From NCBI GenBank assembly GCA_030278955.1, contig JAOANR010000002.1:186001-250000 (forward strand): a DNA stretch of 64,000 nucleotides. Direction: 5' to 3'. Within the stretch, counting starts at the first letter, position 1. Each line of letters opens with the position of its first letter. Under the pieces are notes generated by a model that did no database searches, was not told where the DNA came from, and saw nothing but the letters and a program-made list of their open reading frames with translations. Both the position numbers and the translations under genes were made by a program. Below are positions 23,927 through 35,530 of this stretch, in pieces. The DNA is from Hygrophila difformis. Taxonomy: Eukaryota > Streptophyta > Magnoliopsida > Lamiales > Acanthaceae.

Positions 23927-24670
23927 CTGTGAAATTGGAAGCTCCTCAAAGCAACCAAGGACTTCAATAAAGATATCTGGATCAGAGGAAACTCAGATCA
24001 CAGATCTTCCTTATGAGATTCTTGGGAATATTTTGTCGAGATTGGCATTTGATCACCTTGAGACTGTTTTCAACTGTAAACTAGTCTGCAAGGAATTAGA
24101 AGAAGCCACCCACCATCCTTTAGTCTTGAAGAGGGCTACTCTTGAAGAATTCTCTGCATGGGAATGGGGGACTTTCGAAGAAACACAGAGAGATTTCATT
24201 GAAAGCTGCAGAAATGCAGGAAATTGGATGTACCAATTACAAGAAGCATTGCGTTTGTCCGAGTTAAGAATGAACAAGCAGCATTTGATCTCTTAAAACC
24301 TGCAATTACTGATAATCACCCCCCATCCATTTACATAAAAGCTCTTATGCTTTTGAGTAAGGATGAAGTTGAAGAGTAGGAGAAAGGAATTTGGCTTTTT
24401 GCTACTCTTTGTAAGAATAGACGAAGGCTCAAAGATCTCCAGCTCCAAGTCAGAGGGTGGCTATCAAATCAGAATGAATTTCTTTCACCTTTTCAAGGAC
24501 AACCTAAGAAAAGATTTTGCAATTATAGGAACTATTATGATAACAATCACAGTCTTTCAAGAAATTTTTATGGTGTTTCCTCAATTTACTGCATGAGGTG
24601 TTTAGTCTCTGAGCATTGTAATTTGTTTGTCAGATTAGGCGTTGATGGGGAAATTCCTCCTTTTCTTTGA
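23927..24670 (+). pseudogene. F-box protein, At2g35280-like, copy 4
   Basis: The frame is open from after 'cctgctcag'. The F-box reads ITDLPYEILGNILSRLAF with LVCKELEEATHHP. The segment FIESCRNAGNWMYQL corresponds to FIKECQDAGNYMFNL of copy 3. A frameshift at about 24250-24260 moves the reading frame; in the new frame DLLKPAITDNHPPS matches the other copies. An in-frame TAG follows at 24377-24379, and the remainder has FQGQPKKRFCNY and YCMRCL before a stop at 24668. It is the most damaged member of the array. Confidence 0.75.
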
Positions 24671-25035
24671 TTAACAAATTGGAGTCATAAGAATCATCAT
24701 GCTTTGTAATTTCTTAATATTAGCAAGAATCTGATGAATATTGTTTCGCATTCTGTTTTGGTTTGTTCATATTATGTTTTTATTTTTCTGGTATTTTTGT
24801 TTTTCAATAAGCAGATTTAATCAGCATTTAAATTTTCACATTTAGAGCAAATCTCTAAATGTGAGTATGCTGATATCATGCAAAAATAAGTATAAAGAAG
24901 GAAGAATTGATACTATGCTTTCTTTTAACACCTTCACATTTAGAGTAAAATTCTATTTAGAGTAAAACTCTAAATGTGAGTATGGTGACACCGATTTAAT
25001 CAGTTTATCTTATCTCTTTCTAAAGGATACATAGG
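24671..25035. repeat. Spacer with two inverted repeats resembling the polypurine-tract region
   Basis: CACATTTAGAG (24837-24847) pairs perfectly with CTCTAAATGTG (24853-24863). CACATTTAGAGT (24935-24946) pairs perfectly with ACTCTAAATGTG (24967-24978). Each right arm continues as AAATGTGAGTATG followed by CTGA or GTGA, closely resembling 'aaatgtgaggatggtgatga' at the junction with the 3' LTR (about 30948-30967). Confidence 0.8.
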
Positions 25036-28000
25036 ATGACCTATGAAGAACTTCAAGCTCGAGGTATAGAATCAGACAAGAAAGAAAAATCATTTTTGAG
25101 AATGAAGAAAACAGCAAATACTGTGAAAGATATTCAGAAAGGTTGTGGATGGTTAGGAATGGAAATTTCACCTCCAGAATTTTATGTCAACCCACTGATG
25201 ATTCAACATATACCTGATAAGGAAAAGGAATCATTGATGATTGATCTGGAAGAAGCATTCTGGATTAAAATGAGCAACTTTTGGGAAGATCAATTTTCTA
25301 AACTTATGAAAGATAAACATCTCCCTAATGAAATTAGACTTGAAAGACTTTTGGAAAGGGAGAAGAAGTGTATGGCTGAATGGAGTCAAGAATGTTACAG
25401 AATGATCAATCCAAATGATCAAACAGGATTGGAGTTGGACTATTTTGACCCTCAACCAATGCCCAAATATGTGAAACGACTCACTAAGTATAGCTGTATA
25501 CTTCAAGAAATTCGGAATGCTCGAGTTTATGATGCTCAGCAGGCACTCCCTGCATACATGCCTCCAACATTCTTGAACAAGAAGGAGCCCATTGAACAAA
25601 ATTTCTTGACAAATTTGGCTCTGGATAGGATTATAGATGCTCGGATCAATTTGAGACATGACCTTGAGCCTCATTTTAAGAAAGCTAAATAAGGCAAGAT
25701 GGTATGGAGAGATGTTCTTAGAACCATTCAGGAAGCTAGGAATAGCTGGATCAGGCATATGAATGAGTGGGCTAAGGGAGAAAATCTGAGGACAAGAATT
25801 CTTAAACCAGGGTTAGAGAGAAAACCTGATGAAGAGTTTCCACCAGAAGAGTTTGCTGATTTAATGCCTAAACAGCAGGCATGGGTTAAAGATGCAGAAG
25901 AGAGAGAAGCTGAGAGATCAGGGAAAAATAGGAAGCAGAGATCAGATGCAAAACAGACACCACAGAACATAGTCAGGAATATATTCAGAGAATCTGTTAT
26001 TAATGAAGGACTGGAACCTATAAAGAATTTCAGGAAAATTTCAGCCCCAGCAATAACACCAGCAGATGCAGATCTTCTCATTACAGACAGACCTAACAAG
26101 ATCATGAAGAGATTACCCCCAACTCTCCAGCAAGAAGTTCATGGATTTGCTCAGGAGAGAAAGAAAGAATTCATTGAGAAATATATCAGATATGACAGTA
26201 TGTGCAGAGAAAACGCATACAAGGAGCATAGAGCTTATACTGATCAAACATAAGGAAGGATTCAGCAGGTGATCATTGATGATTGGGATGCATAGAATGA
26301 GAAATATCTGAACAGAAAGGGAATGAATGTGATTATAAAAGGTATGGGTAAGAATTTTTATGTCAAGAAAAATGATTCAGACGAGGATAGTACAGATGAG
26401 GAATAAAGGCTTGAGAAAATGCGAGTAGTGAATGAAGTTACAACTATTGTAGGGGAGGGGAATGAAGAAAATGTTGAACCCCATCCGATCTTGCAAGAGA
26501 GTGTTAAACGCTATTATGCAAGCAGGCAAAAGGAAAAGTGTGAATTCGAAGAATTTATGAAAACTCAAGATAAGAAAGGTAAAAAGAAAATGTCCACCAG
26601 GAAGAGAAAGTCACATATTCTTAGTTCAAGCTCTTCAGAAGAAGCACCTTCGACTAAGAAAAGGACTGGAAGCAAGGTGGAGAAATACAAGTCTGAGAAG
26701 ACTAGCCAGTTTGCAAAGAAGAGGAAGAATGAAGATGAGTTAACAATCAAAGAGGTTTTGAACTTGAAAGCAGGAATTCTAGAAACAAGGAATCTGATGG
26801 ATGAAGATAAAGAGACACTACAACCATCTCAAGGAAAGAAGGAAGTTGTTACTTACAAAAGGAGAGGAAAGTTGCTTTCTAAGCAGAAGGAGACTAATCC
26901 TGGGAAATCTAAGCAGCAAGAACCCTCTTTTGAGAAGGTAGTACAATCAGAAACCGTTCCTGAGAAAGAAAAGCAACAAGAGAAAGAACCTGAGAAACCT
27001 ATTAAGAAGTTCAGAATAAAGATGAAGGCTAGGAAGCCAAGGTATGTGGTACAAGATGCCAGCTCTGATGATGAGAAAGTTGAACCAACATTAGGAGTAG
27101 TACCTTATACAGGAGGATTGGAACTCACTCCTTATGGTAATTTAGAAGTGGGAGATATAGATCCAGAAGGCTGGAGAGCATGTATTGATGAAGATCAACC
27201 TGATGCACAAGGATCAACTCAACCAACCACTGAACTTCAACAGACTCAGATTGTTACAGGAAATGATTTGGAAGGACAGGCTGAAGATCAACAAGCTCAG
27301 GTTAACAAAGTTCTTATCCAAAGTCAGATCGATTTACAAGGATCTTCAGAAAAAGAAGTTGAACAAGAAACCTTCAAAGATCCCGCTATAGAAGTTGATA
27401 ATTCTTCTAAAGTGGCAGATCAGTTGGAACAGGATTCACCACCAGAACGAGCTTCAGATGAGCAAGAATTTCTGGATCAAGTGGAAGAATTAGTGGTGAA
27501 CACAGTGCAAGATCAATCGATTAAGGATTTGTAAGATTTTGAAGATCTGAATTTGCATGGAACTACTATGGGAAACATGACCTTATCTTTGGAAGGCTTG
27601 ATTAAAAAGTTCAAAAAACTGGCCAGGGAAGGAGGGAATGCACATACTTCAGTAGAACAAGCAAATGAATATGCAGTTAAGCTTGAGTTAGAACTGGAGA
27701 AAGTTAAACAGCAAATGAATTCTGAGCAAACACTGGAGCCATCTCCATTAGCACTCCAAGCTTATAGAGAAGAGGTGCAGAGAAATGAAATTCAAGAGAA
27801 TCAACAGAGAGAGTGTTTGGTGGAAGACACTGTTAACCAACATCTCGGAGCACAGATCAAATGAATCAATGGGTTCTTCCATCTCAAATTAGGTATGAGG
27901 AAACTCATAGAGCAGTTTCAAGGATGAATGATCCTGATTGGATTGCAGATTGGAAGAAGAAAGAAGAAGAGCATTTTGGGATCCAAGGATTTGATGATTT

Positions 28001-29891
28001 AGAACCCTCTATTGTCCTTCTTTTGTTAAAGGAACCTGTACAGGAAGATCCCACAGAAATCCTGAACCAGCATAGCTTAGAGGTCACTGAAAAGATACAC
28101 TAGCACATCATTGATTCATGAGTCAGATATAGGTAATCTACAACATAATGATGCTGAGGAAGCTCAAGAAAAGAATCCAGAATCTGTCCAAGAAGAGAAC
28201 CCAGAACAAGTTCAGGAAGAAAAAGCAGAACCTGCTCAAGAAGGAGGTCAATCAGAAGAAGAAGGAAATGAAAATGTTGGGAATGAGCAGAAAGAAGCAC
28301 AAGAGTCCGAGGGGAGTGAATCAGATACTTCTAAAGGATCTTCACCAGGAAAAGAAATTCCAGAGCTGTTGCCTTTGAGTTATTGGGGAAAGAATAGTCC
28401 AAAGGTGAGGTTATCAATCCCTGATAGCATTGAAAAGAAGACTGAATTCACAGAAGAAGAAATCAAGGTTAAGTTTAATGGAAGAAAAGAAGCATTAGAG
28501 AACTACCTGGGAATGTCCAAGATGATTGTTCCAGACAAGGGATTTCATCCCAAGTGGTTGGATCACAAGTGTATCAATTATTGGAGAAGCATCAATGAAT
28601 GGGACACTTTCATGAGACATAACAACAAATGTGGTTATGTGGAATTGACCAGGGAATTCTATGCTAATTTTGATTTGGAGGCTGAAACAACATGGATTAG
28701 AGGAAAAACAGTGCAAGTCACTGTGGAGACTCTAAATGATTTGATACAGGCACCTCTGTTAGAACAGCCGGAAGTCAGGTCTGAAGTTCTTTTGAGAAAG
28801 AAGACTCAAGGAAATAAGCTTACCAATGCTAGAAAAATGGCATTAGGATTCTGTTCAACACACAGAGGAACTGAGCAGAATAAGATTCCATTCAAGAATT
28901 TGAAGCCTGAGTATCTGCCAACTCTTGATTTCTATTACTCAAAGCTCAGACCCACTACTAATTTTCAAGGACCTTCTGCTGGAACTTTTGAGGGATTTGC
29001 TTTATTATGGTCAGGGAGAAAGTGCATTGCTGCACACCATTTTCTCAGTGTCATTAAATCAAGAGTTGGGGAAGATGCAACATTAGCCTATCCAAATCTT
29101 ATCAGAAGGCTTTGTGAAAAACAAGGAGTGTCAATCACACCATTTTTAGCAGAGATCATAAAGATAGACCCTCCTATTCCATTACCAGTAGACACCTTAA
29201 GGGGAGAATTGGTCTACCAAATGCCAGATTTAGAGGAACAAACTTCTGAAGGATCAGGATCAAAAGTACCATCTCCTAAAGCAAAACGGGTAAAGCTTCC
29301 TTTAAAATCAAAATCATCTCAATCAAGAGCTGCAGTGAAAAGGACAAAGATTGCAGCAGCATCTCCTGCATTGAATCCTATTCCAGAAGATGAGGAGTTT
29401 GAGAATACTTCTGCACCATCTCAACCTCTGGGACAACCAATGAGGAACACAGTGTCTGTGGATGAATTTCAGAATATGAGTACTTCAATTCAAAGTTTTG
29501 CACAGTCCATGGAGATGTTAGTGAAGACTATTCAGAAGACAAGCACATTCAAAGAGAGATAGAGCAGAAAAGGATTGAACTTGAGCATACTAGGATTCAA
29601 ACTGAAGAGAAACTCATGAAAGAGGAGATGGACAGACAGGAGAAGATAAGGAAGGAAGAGTGGGATAGGCAAGAAAGAATGAGAAGAGATGAGATGGAAA
29701 GATTTGAAAGATTAAGGAAAGAAGAACTTAAGGAGAGAAGACAGGAACGAGAAAGGGATATGGAGCTGAGGAGACAGGAGCAGCAAAATAGTACAAGGTT
29801 GGTAGACATTCTTGCTAACCTAGTTTCAAACCTGAAGAAGCCTCCACCAATACCACCAAAAGACCCAGGCAGTGATGCAGGTCCATCCTGA
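25036..29891 (+). pseudogene. Long decayed ORF with 'putative plant transposon protein' domain and coiled coil
   Basis: Nearly all of it lies in one reading frame: 25036-25692, 25699-26253, 26419-27534, 27553-27864 and 28111-29562 share a frame and are separated by stops (25690, 26251, 26293, 26404, 27532). Small frameshifts occur near 27860 and 28105, and near 29540 before the last part. The N-terminal third is charged and unknown. The middle (26560-27530) is K/E-rich and low in complexity, with a serine run. Codons at about 28540-29200 match my recall of the 'putative plant transposon protein' domain (YVELTREFYANF, VRGK-like IRGKTVQ, then FEGFALLWSG and LIRRLCEKQGV). The end (29540-29810) is a long E/R/K/M-rich coiled coil and a proline tail. 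Athila elements often carry extra ORFs between pol and the 3' LTR; this may be one. No function can be assigned. Confidence 0.68.
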
Positions 29892-30961
29892 GATCACAGG
29901 GGAGTTTTCTGTAACCTTCTCTTTCCTTTGTTATTGCTTTCTTTCTTTTCATTGTTCTCTTTGTTTCCATTTATTTATCAAATCATGAATGTGATCCAGG
30001 ATAGAGTTAATGAGAGAGTTACGTTGTGAGATTGAATTCCAAGTTATGACTAATCTAACCAGAAACTCAAGTGGGGTAGAAAACTGGTAAAGGAATAGAA
30101 GACTAGTCTAAAGTGGCTAACCACAGAAACATTCACTTTATAGATTTTGACTGCATGCATGAGCCGCTCTTGAAAACTATTTTAAGCTATAAACTTTGAA
30201 ATTGATTGATGTCATTACTGGATAAACAGTTTGAAGATTTTATGATTGTATTAACCTTAGTGATTTGTATACCATAAATAACAACTGCACTAAAGTTAGA
30301 AGGATTGATCTAATCTAGTCTCTCTTAGAAGATGGGTGTGCATATTGAGTGAAGTATGAGTCCAAAGCCAGAAACAAGGGAAATCTCAGAAGCAAACATG
30401 GTAAAGTAATGTGGATATAAGTAGCTGGCACAACTGCTCCTCTGACTTATGAGTTGAAGAACTCTAAAAGAGCAGAGTCAAGGGTAGGGGAGTTGAAGTT
30501 TCATCTGCAATGTCAGGTCATGCGACTCCTCCTAATAATGTGAAACCGAGCTATTGAAAGCCACGAAAAGCCACCCCTTGATATATATAAAAAAAAGAGA
30601 AAGAGAGTGTGTATTAGCTTAATCTTTTTGGCTAAGGATTCAGAAGTGCAAGATATGCACATAAGTTGGATAGGATTGAGCGTGAGAAGAGAAATTTGAC
30701 TAACTAAAGGGCGGAACAATAGTTCCATAAATGCAAATCACTTTTGTTAATGCTTTTATGAATTCTGATAAACTAAAAGTCAGGTATAAAGCATCAATCA
30801 GTTGAAAGAGTTGAGCTTGAGATAGTTGGAAAGGAGAAGGTAATGATCCAGGAAAGTCTTATATGAACACCAAATCTTGGAAGCCACAAATTGGACTTAT
30901 TCTTTGAAACTTTACAAGTTTCCTACCACTTGAGGACAAGTGGTTCTAAATGTGAGGATGG
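29892..30961 (+). other. 3' non-coding part of the Athila-like element with polypurine tract
   Basis: No gene is recognisable. It contains an A/G run near 30590-30608. Just before the LTR, CCACTTG AGGA CAAGTGG forms a perfect hairpin (about 30926-30943) around the 'cttgaggacaag' motif often seen there in plant Ty3/gypsy elements. 'gtgaggatgg' immediately before 30962 is the likely, rather weak, polypurine tract. Confidence 0.65.
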
Positions 30962-33900
30962 TGATGACAGTCATTTATTACTGTCATTTGCGTCCAATTT
31001 AGTGTCTTAATAATGATCTTTTGTTCATAGTTTCATAAGTTTTCAATGAATAATCATGGAAGATACGAAAAGATTGTGGAAGAACCAAGACTGTGAAGAA
31101 ATTGGAAATTACATAAAAATGGCTTGAAATTCCAAGTTTTTATTATAAGTCTCGCACGCTATGTTTTTATCTGATCTGACTCTCGATTTGTCATTCACAG
31201 GAAATTTAAGTTGAAAGGCTGCGAGAGAAGGAAATAAACGTAGCGAGGAAAGAGAATGAATGATGCGAGGACTTAAAGGTGAAATCAGAAAAGATCTGAG
31301 GAAAAATGTTCAGAACCTGAAGTCTACGCGATGATCATTTGACATCGCGTGGGAAGAAAGTTTGTGCGAGTCATGAAGTCTTAAGTGTTATGGTGAGAAG
31401 AAGTTTGTTTGAAGAGGATTGTGAAATCTCACCCTGATAAGAAAGATAATTTCATTTCGACTCTCGCTTTGAAGGAACTGGGACAAGGCGAGAGAAGAGC
31501 TATTCTGATGCGAGTGGTTATTATCCAAGGCGGAAAGCAGTTACAACGCCCATCTATAAATAAGACCCTTGGGAGATCAGCTCAAGCAGCCGGAGATTGA
31601 AGAGAATAGCTCGTTTTTACTCTCCCGTTCATTTTAGAATTCAGTAGGTAGGTTAGCTAGGGTTTACTTTTTCTGCAATTTAATTCATTTTCTTCGGATT
31701 TGTAATTTGATTTCGCAGTAGAATTCTTCGGATTATGTTAGTAGATTAGTTTTGAGAATACTCTGGAAGAAGGATTGCTATCGGAATGCTTTTGTTCATC
31801 CATTATGACGATCGCCATCTAGTTTCAGACTTCTTCGTTGGAATTCGCATTATTCAGATTTCAACTGGATTTCCAGGTGTATCCGTTTTTAATTTCTTTG
31901 TTACTCATGATATATGAAGGAATATCAGTTGTCAAATCTTATGTTTTTATCTTTCTGGTTACATTTTCGGAAAGCTACAACAGAACTCAATGTTTTTCAA
32001 TTCTGTTTTAGAGAAGTATAAACCTCGAACGCAATATTCGTTCTTAGAAATCTGTATAACTTTGATAATCCGATTTTCAAGATCATGCTAGTATCATATT
32101 TGTAATTTGTCTGGCATAATTACTCAAGAAGTTTGGATATTGTTACCGAGTTAGGTATGAAACTGGCAGAACTATGGACTCATTTGATATTCTGTTGTTA
32201 GTATACTTTGATATAAATTCTTGAAGCAATCTGCGAAGATTAATGTTCAGAACTAAATGAAGTTCCTAAAGACCCGTGCAGTGTTAACCACCGCATGATA
32301 ATCTTTAAGAACTAAACAACTCTAAATTCTCAAATCTGGAGGTAAAAGGTTCTGTTTTCACAGTCTTCTGAATGAATGTTGCAGAGAGAAGTTACGATTA
32401 ATCCAGGATTTAACATTTTCCTTCATATAAGGATTAAACCTTGCTTAGTCTTAAAAGATGACTCGAGGAATTATCCAAACAGCTTTATTTCTAAACAAGT
32501 TATTTCAATACTCTCGTGATGCCATTTTGACAGAGCGAGAGAATTATCTTGAAATAGCATCAGAATTAGTTTCCATCTTCGGGATATCAAATACCCATTT
32601 CTTATATATATATATATAACCTCTATTCTATAAATAGGAATTGAATGATCTCGCTGCATTCTTTCAGATTATACTGCGAGGGATTCAGTTCTTTGTATAA
32701 ACTAAATCTGAGGAACATTCTTTGAACAATAGCTCCCTCCACGCTGTACAGATATAGCGCGCGGAAAATTGTAATGTTCATAGTTTGAAACCCAAAATAG
32801 TTACTGCGAGCTATTTTGGACACTTATTTTGCAGGATTATTTCTCAAATCTGTTTCATAGGAAAGTAATTTCCTAATTCTTTCTAGTTTCCAATCTATAT
32901 TTTGGAAACACCCTAGCATTTTGCTTTAGAGGACTCAGAACCCTCATCGTTTCTTTATACATATACTATTACTTATATTTAGGATATTTTGGGATATTTC
33001 CCAGGCTATGAAAGTACTTCTACTTCTTAATATAAATTTACATTTCATACATGAAATCCATAGAATTACTATCACTGATGTATTGAGGAAGAAGATGATA
33101 TAAGTTTTCTCAGAACATCTTACACTCAGGGTGATTGAGAACAAACCTGTTCTTAAGTTGGACATCTAGTACCTGTCGTTTAAAAGGGAAAGATGTTTCA
33201 AAAGCCATCTTTTGTCTTATAAATTAATGAGAATTAGGAAGAGTTAGCTTCCAGGGTTCATAGCTTTATGATGATCTAATCATATGCTGTGAGTAGGAGG
33301 CTAAGCAACTTACTAAATTTCATTAATCCTGAGTTAGGTCGTGGGTATTTAGAATTATTTACAGAGAATGCCTACGCTAATACATCTGTATGAATCTGAG
33401 TAGTTCAGATAAGTCAAGGATTTTGATTAGCAATTTCATCTTGATATACTTACAGGACTATTATTTCTTATAAATACTTGAAGGAATTACCTTGAGAAGC
33501 TAAGGCTTGTGTAACCAATGGATGATAGATTTAAATATTTGTTTTCTTATTTCTTGAAGTGGACATCCATTATAGGGACACGAGATTCTTATCTTATCTC
33601 AAAGCAATGAAGAGAATAACTTCAAGTTCAGATGAATATATGATGATTTAGCTGTGACCTTGGGTTGCCAATGGCTTAATCTGAATCCGAAAGAAACAGA
33701 TTAAGTGATAATTCTAAAAGCTTTTGCCAAGAAATGAGTCTGACCGATCATTTCTTAGTAATTGTATCCCATGATTTCAGTGCTTAACAATGTCATGACA
33801 CTAGATCATTAGTACTTGTCTTGGGAAAATGATCAAAGACATGAAGATCTGACTAACTTGCATAAGGGATTTTTCTATTCTCAATGAGTCTCCACATTAT

Positions 33901-34250
33901 TACTAATAATGGAAGTATGATTACTTAATCATAGTCTTATTTTGTTTGATTGTCATTAAGTCCAATTTATCCCGTGAATTCATAAACACATTCATATCAT
34001 TCAATGTCACTTTAGCTGCTTTCTTTATTTCTTTACAGTTTTATGCATTTACTATTCAGCATTTATTTCTTAGATATCATCATTACACCATCCATAAACC
34101 AAGAGTAGAACTAAGTTCTAGAACCAATAATTCTATTAGAACACTTCTATCGTGTAACTCTCCAGAGAACGATCCCGACAATTAGAAATAAATACTGCAA
34201 GCTTGATACCGTGCGCTTTCGGTAGACAAATCAGGCATTACTCTTGAACA
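30962..34250 (+). repeat. 3' LTR of the Athila-like element
   Basis: Full-length counterpart of 16254-19539, ending CTCTTGAACA before GTCCTATGAG of the flank. The hairpins are kept and in one case improved: CTCTCGCTTTG (31461-31471) with CAAGGCGAGAG (31484-31494). A TATA box lies at about 31553-31563. High similarity to the 5' LTR indicates a fairly recent insertion. Confidence 0.93.
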
Positions 34251-34782
34251 GTCCTATGAGATTTATAGTGTAAAGATTGTCCAGAGATATGTAGCAGGTT
34301 AGTCCCACAAAAGCTTCAATAGGTTTTTCCACTAAAAGAGTATAATACTCCCTCCTACCACATGTATGGGTAGACTTGAATTATTTTTGAAGCATATTTG
34401 CTCTTCTCTTTGAGAATTATTCTTGTTGAGTGATTCAAGAACACCCCCTTGCGAGTGATTTGTAAGGTTGAAGGATCGTGTGACTCAATCTCTATTGAAA
34501 CTACTGAGTTCGAGTAATTCAATCTCACTTGTTTATGGTGTGATGCCTGGAGAACTATCGCCGACTCATTCTTCAAGTTATCTTCCATTTTTTAAAGGAT
34601 TGAGGTCTTGGTGTGACTCCAAGGTTGCCTTTCTTGATTTGTTTATTTTTGCATCTGCCATCTTCATCCTTTCAATCTTGCCAAGTAATTGCATAACTAG
34701 ATCTTGGGTTTGGATCACGAATCCATGTACCAAAGAAATGTGATCCAAATGTAATAAATTCAGCAAGCCCTGATTCAATATA
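34251..34782. other. Spacer between the Athila-like element and the Helitron candidate
   Basis: No gene is recognised. A minus-strand open frame at 34355-34588 has no domain. Confidence 0.5.
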
Positions 34783-34989
34783 TCTAATACTCCATAAGAG
34801 CGGTACGTCCAAAAACGCAACAGGCTGAATTGGAACATCAACCGTTGGATTGGGCTTCAATTTGAATGGTGACCCTTGGATTGTGATTTTTGATAGTTCC
34901 GCGTCTCCAATTGCTGGAGCTATCTCCAATTGCTTGCTGTTTGCTGATTCTTCTGCTTCATACAAGGGTATACGAAGTCCGGCCTTCCC

Positions 34990-35530
34990 CGCTGCTGCTC
35001 CGACACACAGGACTCTTCAAAACGTAGGTCGCTCTCGCTTGCTGCTGCCCTGCGCTGGTGCTCTGCTGTTTTCTCTCTTACTCTTCAGCTGGGCTTCGTG
35101 CGTTCCCACCCACTAATTGGAAATTGTCGGGTTCGCCCGCTGTGTTTCCATGGTGCCGGGTGTCGGCGTGCGGTCTCCTCCGGACGTCGCCGTCTCCGCC
35201 ACTCCCGTCCCCTCCGTCCGCTCCTCTTCTTTCTCTCGCTCCCGTTCGTTGGCTCTCATCGTCTCGGCAGTTTTGTGCGACTAGGTTAATTTCTCTAGGT
35301 TTGTTTTCCCCTTGCATATTCCGTTTTCTCTTGCAATCCTCAGGTACAGATCCGCCGTTATCCCAAAGCGTTGCTGTAAATTGTTGGACTAGGGCTTTTT
35401 CGTGAAAGGTCCGAAGTTTCCGTGTATATCTGCAGAAAGGCCAGCGATTTCTGCACAAAGAAGCGAGGGAACTCAACTAAAGGGTTTTCTTCTTCGGTTC
35501 CTCCTACCTGCTGCGATTTCAGGTACATTT
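34990..35530 (+). other. GC-rich 5'-leader-like region
   Basis: A sharp rise in G+C with C/T-rich runs, followed by 'ctgcgatttcaggtac', which reads as an exon end with a GT donor. It has the look of a promoter and 5' untranslated exon, possibly that of the SFH fragment, whose first recognisable coding exon begins at 36228. The usual short first coding exon of SFH genes is not found in 35530-36227. Open frames here on either strand have no domain. Confidence 0.45.

Larger units (their letters stand above)
16254..34250 (+). mobile_element. Athila/Tat-like Ty3/gypsy LTR retrotransposon with captured F-box array
   Basis: Two long direct repeats (16254-19539 and 30962-34250) start TGATGACAGTCATT and end CTCTTGAACA. 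They flank an 11.4 kb internal region. Only the C-terminal end of an Athila/Tat-type integrase remains of the usual coding content, directly abutting the 5' LTR. After it come four F-box-like coding units, a long decayed ORF with a 'putative plant transposon protein' domain, and a 3' non-coding part ending in a purine-rich tract before the 3' LTR. The primer-binding site, gag, protease, reverse transcriptase, RNase H and integrase core are missing, so this copy cannot replicate by itself. No target-site duplication is visible (ATAGG left, GTCCT right). Confidence 0.88.

Noticed and set aside
25036..29891. Reading the long ORF as a retroviral-type envelope gene
   Set aside because: Its position fits, but I see no signal peptide, transmembrane segment or fusion-peptide-like stretch, so I keep it as a protein of unknown function.
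34578..34965. Two overlapping minus-strand open frames
   Set aside because: No recognisable motif, and they overlap each other in different frames; insufficient support for a gene.
35058..35476. Open frames on both strands in the GC-rich region before the SFH fragment
   Set aside because: GC-rich sequence lengthens chance frames; no domain was recognised, and splice-like borders suggest an untranslated leader.
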